Shown here in pieces: positions 1 to 9,910 of a stretch of 64,000 nucleotides of DNA; the first letter of the stretch is position 1; each line of letters opens with the position of its first letter. The position numbers and the translations under genes are program-made. This DNA comes from Calvatia gigantea. Its lineage: Eukaryota; Basidiomycota; Agaricomycetes; Agaricales; Lycoperdaceae. Below the pieces are notes generated by a model. The model worked only from the letters and a program-made list of their open reading frames with translations, had not been told where the DNA came from and did no database searches. The stretch lies in the NCBI GenBank assembly GCA_025093985.1, contig JACAAK010000008.1, forward strand, positions 1,054,001 through 1,118,000, read 5' to 3'.

Positions 1-1184
1 ACACCCGTCAAAAAAGCATCATAAGTGATAAACTAGTCGATCAATCAGACGAGTAACGTAAGTAGCCAACACGAGGTCTCGCCTGGTGGAGGTAAACAGG
101 CGCCTTCGAGCACAAATTGCCGAGCCACGACCAAAAGACCCGGCGGGAGGACCGGTCACTTCCTCAGAGTGATCGGTAGTACAATGTCCCAGAGCTCTAT
201 TCACCCAAAGCCCAGAAAAAGAGGACTCACCGTCTTTCAGGGTGCCAAAGTAAACGACAATCCTGGTTATGATGCTCATTCCGGCAAATTCATCTCCTCC
301 CTCTCACATTGCATCGGCCCCTCAATACGTACAGATGAGTGTTGAAAGACTAACCTGGGAGTAATGTGGTCACATCATCGGAGAGGCAGTCAGGTAGATG
401 TCCGGAGCTATCAAAGCCCTACACCGCATGCAATCCCATCGACCAGGTCAACTCTGTTTCCCCCGCAACCCTTGGGGACTACGACGCCCTGATTGGCTGT
501 TCAGTAGTAGATATGGTCGATGACTAAGTCACCCTGCTATAACCACAGCCAAGTCTCGCCACCCTTTTTGACCGCCACAAGGTCTAGTTAACGAAATACT
601 GACGTCCTTGAGAGAGAAATTCTGACGGAAGATATGTGCTGCGCACTACGTGAAATAGGGCGGTTTCATCACCGGTGTTTGGGGGTGAGGGTCATTGCAT
701 GATACTGAACGCCATTATGAAATACACGAAGCCTGCTCTTCAGCGGCCGTCACTCACATTGGGCCATGGTAGTATATGTTTCAGGACAGGTCATCAAGTA
801 TCCTGGCAGCTCGAACTGACTACACTCCCCGGGGTTACGATCGAGAGCTCATCTTGGTTATTGTATTTACCAGCTGCTATGTTGAGTGGTTATCATCAGG
901 GTCCCGAGCTATGCGGAGACTTCGGCATGCCATCCAGTGGAAACCTCTCGACAGAACGCCACGCCACTTCGGCAAATACCTCCTGTCATTGGTGGGAGGT
1001 GGGAGGCCGTTTCCCCTGGAGTTTCGCTTAACTTTTTTCGTTGCATCTTGTCACACATGTACATTTGGTTCAGGCATGATCGCCGTCTTGGGCGGTCATA
1101 TAATATTTACGGTATCCGTGGTCCAGATAAGAGTAACAAGATTGGGCTGAAAATTACACGGAGGCAGTCGTGGGTGGAGTTACT
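1..1184. other. No supported gene
   Basis: Several overlapping open frames of about 100 codons occur on both strands, but none shows a recognisable motif, a credible intron pattern or a signal peptide. I see no gene, repeat or RNA here. It lies downstream (3') of the minus-strand gene that ends at 1185. Confidence 0.5.
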
Positions 1185-2651
1185 TTACAAAAGTGAGCTG
1201 AAAGACAGCAATTGACTACATACGCCGAATGCAAAAGCACATCGGTAAGGCATCAGTGGTGTCCGAAAACCACACGAGTGGCGACTCGCAGTGGCATGAA
1301 CACAACATACCCAATCCCATGCAATATCGTAGCAGGTAAACCTTAATGGACACGCCCAAAGCGGATACCTTTTGTCTTCCTCTTCATCAATGGCGTTCGC
1401 ACGTCTTGATATCGACGAGCCTAGGACCGGTTGTACTGTATGACGTCGTAAGGGACGGGGCCCTTCTTCCAATGTTGATGAAAAAGACCGCGTGGGCAAA
1501 AGGTCGAACACCCGTCGTGCAGCTGTTGATGTGATGTTAGATACCGTCATTGACTGACTCTTCTTTTCGTCGGAAACAGATTTCTGCCCTGAACCCGATG
1601 CGGAACGCGCCGCGACGGACTCCTCGATAGATCGCACTCTTTCCTTCAGTTCATCCCACCGCCTCTCACGTTTTCGCACTGAGCGTTTCATGGAGGTAAG
1701 GCGAAAATCAAGATGGTCGAATGCGACGTCTTGTTGAGCGTGTATCCCTACGAGGGATTGCTCTAATCCATCTATGCGTTTCATGAGAGTTTCGATTTTC
1801 CCATGCACGTCATCGTCACATCCTGGACGTTTAGGGTGTCGAACGAAGTCTTGAAGATCGGACGCCCGTTGGCTCAGGCGGTCAACCAGATGTGACCAGG
1901 GTCGCATCCCACTTGCCATTACGAAAAGTCCAGTGCTAAACCATGAAATCGAATCGGAGCCAAGGATGGCCGTCGTGACGTAGCGTAGAAGATAGGCGCC
2001 GGCGAAGGGAGAGATGGCGGTCAAGGCCAAATAAACCAGCTCGAATTTTCGTAGCTCCGAGAATGCAAGTTCCCTGTATTTATCTTCGGCGGATTCTATC
2101 GACAGGTGTGGCGGCCGCCGAGGACATCGAGCCTTTTCATATAGCATCCACGGGACTGAAAGTGGTGTGAGACGGAATCGCGGACATATGTACTAGAAAA
2201 AGGCACCTTCGGTGACTTGGCGGAGGTAGAAGACTAGGAGCGCGAGGAACACCAAATTCTTGACATGATCTCCGCCAGTCAGCCAGTTCCCAATGGGCGA
2301 GACGAGGACAAGTATAACGGCAAGGTCAAATTCATACCAGGCTCTCTGGCGAGCCTCGTGCTGGGAATCATGATCGTCGTCATCACGGCCCTGCCGGTTT
2401 AGGGATCTCGTTGGTGTGTAGGTGGACCTTCTTTCGGCTCGCAATGAACCAAAAGACGGATCCTGAGTGCCTTTATCCGACGAAGTTGAAGCACTCTCAT
2501 AATCCGAGGGTAAATTTGGGACGACCTCTACGCGTTCATCATCGCTTGACTCGTCAGCAGAACATATTTCAGGGTCTGTGTCATGTTCACGATCAGATTT
2601 TAGGCTCGAGTGTGGGTTTGAGTGCTTCGTAGTGCCGGTGGAGTGTGGCAT
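1185..2651 (-). CDS. Fungal membrane/coiled-coil protein, unknown function
   Basis: Two exons, complement(1185..2155, 2207..2651), joined across a 51-nt GT-AG intron; together 1416 nt, 471 codons, in exact frame. The N-terminal third is acidic and Ser-rich (low complexity). A hydrophobic stretch (AVILVLVSPIGNWLTGG, then LVFLALLVFYLRQ) follows and leads across the splice into VTEVPWMLYEKAR, a block I recall as conserved in an uncharacterised basidiomycete family. A second hydrophobic pair lies around the middle, and a charged, probably coiled-coil region follows. The last 60 residues read less convincingly and may include a missed intron. The start is the first Met before the low-complexity region; a longer version could begin at 2756. 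Function unknown; membrane location is inferred from the hydrophobic segments only. Confidence 0.6.
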
Positions 2652-2756
2652 GGGGAGAGATTTTGTGGTACGGGGGAGTGGAATGTGGAAAATGCCATGG
2701 TCAACGTTAAAGTCAGCACCACGGTTCTTCAATGGCAGCTTCTGACACACGACCAC

Positions 2757-3603
2757 GTGCGCCGTCAGTGCTCCATAATTATGACCTTGAAGAAAACTAT
2801 GCGCCGTTCTAGTATTAACATCGTTTTAGACGGTTAATGCCAAACTTTGGATCGGCATAACTTATGTTGGTGAGCCAGGGTCATTGGCCTCAGGCCCTCA
2901 GAACGAAACTGGAAGCTGAAGCCAAATCTAGCCCAACAAATAACATCACGGATTCAGGCTTGCTGATTTTGCCAATCATCCCATCCACTAAATGGGTTTC
3001 GCAGTACTTATGGTGGTATGAAGCGGACATAATTAGGTCCCACACTTTAAGCGGCACGAAAGTGTCAATCTTTGCTAGCACTAACCCGGCGCTCTGTTCC
3101 TTCGAGATAATACTGCCCTTCTTCTCCATGTCAAAGGCAAAGTATTCTGGGGCTCTCCTTTCTGTTAAACCCGAAACTCAAGGCCGAAATCATTGTTCCT
3201 GTTGAGCGTAAGATCCAGTCCGAATTCGTGGGTTTGCTCTTCGGGTTCGTTCTTCTCACTCACACTGGTTCGAGACGTCTCCTTTATTCAATTTTGCTTT
3301 TGAGCTCAAGTGGGTGCAAACACCACCAACAAACACGACGTACTCAGCCTTGCGCGAGCTCGCCAAGGTCGATGTAACGCGCACTTCATTAGCGGAGGGG
3401 GGTATGTGACGCAGCAAAGGGAGATAAATTTGTGGTAATCAGAACAATAGAGGCAACGTTCAAGGGAAACCGGGTGGAAACACGTTATTCAAGACACCCA
3501 TGCATCATGGAACAAAAGGTGAGCGGACGGAAGGGTGGGATTTCAGACTACTCCCGACTTTACTATATATGTTTCTCGCGACTTATCAGAGCACTGCAAA
3601 ATA
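2757..3603. other. Intergenic, nothing recognised
   Basis: Open frames of 70-113 codons occur on both strands (for example 2864-3205 plus), but they overlap each other and carry no family motif. No repeat or RNA gene seen. Confidence 0.4.
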
Positions 3604-3707
3604 ACAAGGGTTCCGCAATCGCAAGTTTGATCAAAAGCCCGGCTAAACAAGGATCCAGGAGGCGTAGCAGGATTTCTTGTTCTGGCGGAAATGTGGATTA
3701 TCGGGTT
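3604..3707 (+). repeat. Left copy of a diverged direct repeat around the Crinkler-like gene
   Basis: This stretch resembles 7062-7148 in the same orientation. Shared blocks in the same order are TTCCGCAAT.GCAAGT, then AGGATTTC, then GG.GGAAATGTGG (right copy GGTGGAATGTGG), then GGTTAC. The copies flank the gene at 4617-6601. Similarity is partial, with indels, so they look old. Whether they are remnants of a transposon, of a segmental duplication, or common promoter-type sequence cannot be told from this window. Confidence 0.5.
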
Positions 3708-4165
3708 ACCATCGGATTCTTCTCAAATCTCGAACCTTCTGTGAGTAAATGCGGCAACTTTTTTCATCTCTGCTTTCGTCCTCTTACACCAAAATATTAT
3801 ATCTATCTTCATTATGTGAGTTTATGATGAGACTGATTTTTTTTTGATGTCTCTGACTGAGTATATATCCACTACCACCAATATCTACGGCTACATAAGT
3901 TGCGATTGTTCTAATTTACCAAACCTGAAATTTTGACTTTTGTTCTTTTTGTTGGATTTACAAACGCGGTCCAATGCCGAGAGCGGACCCACAATGGATG
4001 GACGTGAGGACGACGGATCAATGAGGGGATGGAAGGACAACGGGGCGGCGTGTCTTGGTGGACACGCCGCGTGGTTTTTAGACATACGAAAACATCCCCC
4101 TACTAGACATATGACCCTTTCTCTCTTATGCTTAAATACAACAGCTTCGTAGTAGTTAGTCCCTC

Positions 4166-4320
4166 AGTTCTCGTGCGTATAACGGGTGACTGAGGTGAGC
4201 AGCATTAGCTTTAATAATCGTTACATATACTCATGTATCGTAGACTTAGTGTTTCTTACAGGTAATACCATTAGAGTTCTCGTGCGTATAACGAGTGACT
4301 GAGACTTAGTGTTTCTTACA
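4166..4320 (+). repeat. Two interleaved short direct repeats
   Basis: A 29-nt unit starting AGTTCTCGTGCGTATAACG occurs at 4166-4194 and, with one mismatch, at 4275-4303. An 18-nt unit (GACTTAGTGTTTCTTACA) occurs at 4243-4260 and 4303-4320. The order is A-B-A-B with the second A and B abutting, so a unit has been duplicated and the spacer of the second copy deleted. No gene overlaps it. Confidence 0.8.
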
Positions 4321-4616
4321 CTTTTTCACATATTTCTTTTGTATGTATCATCAGGATCGGGAACTGGTGCTCACGACATCACTACAATTAATTAACAAAA
4401 TGTCAGTATGGCGCAGTGTTACCAGTCCTTGGTTGACCCGCTTCGTTTGTCTATCTGGCACTCTCGGACTGTTCGTGGCCGTGAGAAGAGAACCAGTGGA
4501 TATATGAGACAACCCGTCTACGCATCAATCACCCACCGAAAGTAATAGAAAAGGTTTCCAGTCTTCCGTCCTCTCTATGACCACAATCCTTGTGGATCAC
4601 AGCTCTACTTCTTACG

Positions 4617-6601
4617 ATGTCTTCGACCACACCCCCCAGCAGTGTTATTGATAATTTCGTGGAGCGATATCCGACACTCGTCACGGAACTTGGAGAGCGG
4701 GATCCGGTGTACCAAATCTGGAAGTCCGCTTGGCATGAGCCGGACAGAATGTTTGACGAGAACGATGGTTTCCCAGTCCTCCGTATTAGCGTCCCCGCCA
4801 CGCGGATGAAAAAAATCTTCGTTCGCCCAGAATACGTGCAAGCCTACGAAGATGCCCTGGAGCTTTATAGTGGTGCTGTGCTGGAAACTGTTGACGGGAT
4901 GATGGAGTTCGCCACCCCCGATGAAGCTTCTGTGTTTACGTTGGCTCGTGATTACCTAGCCAATGCAAACCGACAAGTCAACTGACTTGAACGCATCAGG
5001 GACAACTGAAAATTTGCATAAGCGTGATTCGCATCCTGCCTTTCAGGACATAACGCGTGCCATGATCATAACTGGACATCCTGGCAGTGGTGAGTTACTC
5101 TTTAACGGATCTTCTGCGCCCCTGACTTCCCGGACTGCAGGAAAGACCGCCTCACTCTGGTATTACCTGGTCCGACGCCTGGCAATCCATGAGATGGTGG
5201 TATACCAGGACGAGCCGAATCGTTTTTTTATCTTCCATGACCGTGGTGTCGCCATGGTTGAGATTACGGCCCAACTACGTGTTGACATAATGGATTCACT
5301 ACCGTTCTCGGCGTGGTGCCTCGTCGATTCAAACAAAGACCTGGTTGATCCCACGAAATTGATTGGTACAGCACGTCGCTTCCTCATACAGGCAGCCTCT
5401 CCCAACGCAGCGAAGTCCAGGTGGGAAACGAAGTATGGTGTTTCGGGCCAGCCGTACATCATGCGACCCATGTCGCTTCAAGAGCTGATGTTTGTGTAGC
5501 GCCTGTTTTCTCGCGTTTTCTTGCTTGTCCCTGATTCTCCACGCACACAGCTCACATTGCCAGGGGGTTAAAACCAATCAAGTGGAGAAGTTTTATCCCA
5601 AGTATGGCCCGTCGGCTTGGGGGGCGTTGTTTTGTCCTCTTGATACCTGGGAAAACGACCTGGAACTGGCATCGGGACCCCTGGAAGACTCGCCCGCCCT
5701 AATTAACAAAATCATACAAAATCTCAGCAAACTCGTTGATGACAATCCCACATTATCATCAAAAATCTTCCTTGTTTCACCGAGTGAGAAGCGCAATGTA
5801 CCCCGGGTGGACATGATAACGGAGTACGTCGAACGCAAATTCGTGGACTGGGCGCGCAAGAAGTGGAAGGATAATTCCCGAGCCTTCTACGAGATGGTGA
5901 TGCCTGGAACCCAACCAGCTTCCCAGAGCCTTGCTGGCGCTTTCTTTGCGAGCCACGTGCACCCCGTGCTGGCGGGTGGACAGGTTTATCTTCTGACGCC
6001 ACTATCCCGATTCAGGAACACTAAGTCCTGGAGTGTCCGTGAACATCCTCATCAATTAATCCTTCCTGCCAGCGCAACTACCTTCCGCATTCAGCATCCA
6101 GTAGACCTTTCGGCCTCCCCTGATGACAACAAAACGATCACACTGAAACAATATGACAGGGAAACACCTGTCTTAGAAGACTATGTCTATTATAGACCTA
6201 TGTCAAAGACACAGGTCGCCATTGATTCCTTCGTCTACAGTCGCAGGTCAAATACCATTTTGGCCTTCCAAATTACTGTTTCGGAAAAACACCCTGTTTA
6301 TCGTTCGGGTCTCCGATGGTTGAAAAATTTGTGTGCACTTGATTCTGACGATCCACCCACTATTTCCTTGGTGGGAATTAGTACGAAGGACAAGCTGGCT
6401 TTCGCTTGCAAGGACAATGCTGAAGAAGACATTGCCAACTTTTACCATCTCAAATTGGAAGGGCCCCCAAGCCCTCGTCGGCAACCTAAACACGGTAAGT
6501 TAAGAATGTTTGTTTCGCCACGTTGCCTGACTAACATATTGGGAGCAGAAGCGGAGTCAGTCGAGATGGAAGGAATTGTTGAACGAGCATCGCAGGTGTA
6601 A
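4617..6601 (+). CDS. Crinkler/RHS-like P-loop ATPase-nuclease protein
   Basis: Five exons, 4617..4947, 5000..5089, 5141..5493, 5564..6494, 6549..6601, sum to 1758 nt and 585 codons in exact frame. After a 110-residue N-terminal region comes a P-loop, GHPGSGKT, followed by SLWYYLVRR; the second intron (5090-5140) splits its last glycine codon. A hydrophobic strand ending WCLVD could be Walker B, and YIMRPMSLQELMF and KFYPKYGPSA are blocks I associate with the large basidiomycete Crinkler/RHS-type family. Near the C-terminus AIDSFVYSRR and FQITVSEKHPV resemble a PD-(D/E)xK-type nuclease core with Q-x-T in place of E-x-K. Family knowledge: such proteins pair a P-loop ATPase with a REase-fold domain and are thought to act in the nucleus or in conflict between cells or elements. 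The actual role here is unknown. No signal peptide is evident. Confidence 0.72.
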
Positions 6602-7061
6602 TGAGCTTTTGTACTGCCTGAGGAATTGAATTCATTTGCTTGCTCACAACTATGCACGATCATCGCCATTGGAACAGTACAAGAAGTCACTTCATCCCTT
6701 ACTGGCAGACCCGCCGACATTTGCTGTCCCTGCATTGCCAGCAGCTTAAAAATCGATTTTGAAGCTTTTGCATCCACTATTGGCCGTCCACTGTGGGAGG
6801 CACCCGTCAGTCGCATTCCTATTTGGGGACCTGACGCAAAAAGAGCGCCCAGATGTCTGGAGAGCTCGCCCAACCCCCTATACGGCATCACAAGTCGTCC
6901 CACTGATATCGACGACTATCAAACCTCGGTCTCGTCACAAGTCCTCCTTCTCTTACCGTGTCCGAAGCGCCGTGAATGCCGTGTGGAGGTAATAATAGAA
7001 CACATCTTCAAATTGCTCATGGACTTGGCACGCAGGAATCGGGGCGTGATGCATTGATGAG
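6602..7061 (+). other. Unresolved coding-like stretch
   Basis: Downstream of the Crinkler-like gene there are open stretches in two frames (6626-7057 and 6759-6992) with Pro/Leu-rich sequence. No single frame and no convincing splice sites join them into a protein I recognise. It could be a decayed tail of a related gene or ordinary 3' sequence. Confidence 0.25.
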
Positions 7062-7148
7062 CAAGTTTTCCGCAATGCAAGTAATTGTGTATTAATATGC
7101 GGAGTAGGATTTCCTATTCCGGTGGAATGTGGGTTGAGTATCTGGTTA
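7062..7148 (+). repeat. Right copy of the diverged direct repeat
   Basis: Partner of 3604-3707, same orientation. It ends just before a run built from the heptamer-like unit GTTCAAC (GTTCAACGTTCAACGTTTAACG at 7154-7175), which could be a simple tandem repeat in the promoter of the gene at 7240; a shorter version of that run recurs near 27432. Confidence 0.5.
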
Positions 7149-7239
7149 CTAAATGTTCAACGTTCAACGTTTAACGTTTAATTCGGACCACAACCATCAA
7201 CTAAATCACGAAACACGAAGAACGTCGTTTCTACGCCAA

Positions 7240-9237
7240 ATGGGAGAAAGTGACATCGAATACACAAGAAACATCTTTCCACCGTTTCCGCCAGCACCAC
7301 ACGGGGTTGTACCAATCCCTTTCAAAGAATTCAAAGAGCGTGGAATTTATCTGGTTCGAAATGAGTACGGACAAGAAATTGACGGAGTTGGGATACCTAC
7401 TGTTTCCCTTCCCCTGCAGGATGAGTCGGACTTGGATTTCGAGTGGCCCCGGCAGGGTCGACATTTCGAGCAAGAGCGTCGGGAAAGTAATCGAAAACAA
7501 TGGTGGCAATATTGGGGAGAATTCGATAATAGAAGGCCACCTTTTGCGGTCAACCCGTACGCCCCCTGCGCTTTTTTATGTTTCTGTTGAATTTGCTGAC
7601 CACTAATGGAAGACATCAACCGCGACTGGATAGGATTTTGAATGCTCTTTCCTCCTTCCGTAGTAGCCGGCACTGGCCTTTCGAGCGAAAAAACAAACAA
7701 GGCCCAAAGTATTTCTGGGATCAGGCGCGTCGTCTTCCTCTGACGACGTTTAAGGCACTTTCTTATCCTTCCTTGGCGGTTTATAGTTTCGTATTTTTAT
7801 TGGTGCGAGCGGGTATCCTCCAGTCTGGAACCGTACCGACAAGGGTAAACCAACGAACGAAACTGGTTTGCTCTCACCCGATTACTCTGATGACGAAAGC
7901 GATTCGCCGCCTAAAAAACCATCGGAAATCAATGTGCATATATCGACAAAGACAGAGGAGAAGCACTGCCCAGGCCCCGCGCGCCCACCATATGCATATT
8001 ATGACATAACACCGGTCAACCTTGATAGTGATGAGGCCGTTCAAGCACTCTTGGAACTCGACAAATTAGGCAGGGAGGAACAACTCATCGACTTTTTGGC
8101 AGACCCTGAAAAAGGAATAAAAGTATTCCTGAGCTCGTATTCTCGGGACCAGAGTTTCCTGTGGTTGGTAGCGCATATATCCGCTTTTTCGTATAAACTT
8201 ACCTCTATTCCCCGGGCAGGTCTGAGGACAACCTTTACATCATTCCCAGACTCATTCAAAGTTTCCTCAAATTTGTCATTAAAAACAGGTTCTTTCCTGG
8301 GCGCCCTGATGAGCACAGGTTCCAAAATGCACTAAAGTTTGCTGAATCGGCGCACAAAGAACTTCCATTCACGTCTTCCATATCCAAATTCCTCCCAGAC
8401 GAGTTTGGTAGTGCCTGTCGAGAGTATTGGGGTCCGCAGACAAAGGCTCAGAGCTTCTGGTCCGGCGGCGAAAGTGACGACGATGAAGCCAGCAAGTCGG
8501 ATAGCAATAGTGACGACGGCTCTGGGGTGGCTGTCGTCAGCGACGTTCCCGGGTCCATCAAGAGCAAAATCACACATATATCCTTTGACGACGAGACCAA
8601 TGACCAAGCCGGACTCACGGGAGAATATGGAACTGATGGTGGAAGCGTCCCGCCTCCCTTGCAAACCCATCCAACTTATGCAAGTCAACCTATCCCAGAA
8701 TCGTTCAAGTCGCTCCTCTCTGCGATGAATCCGTTCCCAGTAACTCACCACGCCAGACTTGCTGAACGTTCCTTGCGTCGTATCAAGCGCGTCCTCCCTC
8801 CAGGCGGCTTTGGTTCTTCGCATACCGAGTCTCGTAAAGCCAAAACCTCCAGCAGCTGTTGGGGCTCGATTTACATTGTAGAGAAGGACCTCGATTCCAT
8901 GTTGACCCAAATCGTTCTCGTGCCCTGGGTCGATTCCGGACTTCACGGATATACAAAACCAGAGATGATTGATTCTATCAAGGTTGGACAGAATGCAACA
9001 GAAGTGGGGAAAACGTTGGAGGACGACCACGATCCGATGGAAGACGACATCGTTGTTCTCGTTTCTGTCGCGTCAAAGAATTTGGACGTACTGAGGGACT
9101 CAATTGGGATGGGCCTTGCTGGGACTTGGGTACAACTTATGCCTGTTGGTGAGGATGAGTGGGACCCGAGAAGGTCGAGGTATTGGTATCTCGATAATTT
9201 GGACGCCGTTGTGCCGAGTTATTGGACCCCAGCCTGA
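7240..9237 (+). CDS. Conserved Agaricomycete protein of unknown function
   Basis: Four exons, 7240..7556, 7613..7724, 7787..8163, 8220..9237, total 1824 nt and 607 codons in exact frame. The second intron appears to be GC-AG (CAG|GCGCGT), chosen because it restores a WDQFRIFIG block that I recall as conserved in this family. The N-terminus carries FPPFP, IPFKEFKERGI and DGVGIPT; later blocks are LIDFLADPEKGIKVFLSSY and IIPRLIQSFLKFVIKN. The third quarter is acidic (DDDEASKSDSNSDDGS). These features match an uncharacterised protein family widespread in mushroom-forming fungi. No catalytic motif, signal peptide or membrane helix is visible, so no function is proposed. The start is the Met just ahead of the conserved block; an in-frame upstream Met exists at 7153. 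Confidence 0.7.
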
Positions 9238-9910
9238 AATAAGACATCCCTTTGCTCCTCGGCCCCCCGTCTCGGAATCCGCATACATTAAATTGGATAC
9301 AGTCATTAACCGGTCAGTGAGGCAATAAATTAGTGGTCCCCTTCGGAATGATTTATTGAGGGGATTCATCCCAAAATGATTGAATATTCTATTTGAGTGT
9401 CATGTAAACTATGTGTTGCACAAATTTGGTAGTGAAAATTTAAGAGGAAGAGGTAAAATCGACTAATCACTTGCGGAACTTCTTATCACACCACAAACCA
9501 CTCAGTGAGACACGTCACGTCACGCATCCCAAAGAGCCCATCACGGCCAACTGATGTCGATCATCCCTGACATCCTGCTCTTCGTCGTCCACTTCCAGCT
9601 CGTTTTCGGCTATTTTGGACTGGTTAATTTGCCGCTTGAGTACTCCTTACTTAGGCTTTGGTCCCTATGGCCTGCGTCTTCTGGTAAACAAACTATTACA
9701 GGTGTTCCAAATTTGGAACGCTGTGATGTGACAGGACAGATCAATCACTCTCGAGGAGCAGGAAGTTTCGACACTCTCTTCATGGTTTGGGTGCATTTCT
9801 GTGCACAAATACATGGGGAACTAAATAAAACAATGTTTTAAAATAATTGTGTGCAAGATTTTTTAGGATGAAAGCGGATATTTGCTTCACGAATTGTATG
9901 TGGATCCAGA
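9238..9910. other. Convergent intergenic region
   Basis: This lies between the 3' ends of the plus gene ending at 9237 and the minus gene ending at 9911. An open frame at 9554-9841 has a hydrophobic start but no motif or splice support. Nothing else seen. Confidence 0.5.

Noticed and set aside
675..1215. Three overlapping ORFs of 109-124 codons on the plus strand
   Set aside because: All three frames are open over the same sequence, which points to absence of stops by chance; no motif in any.
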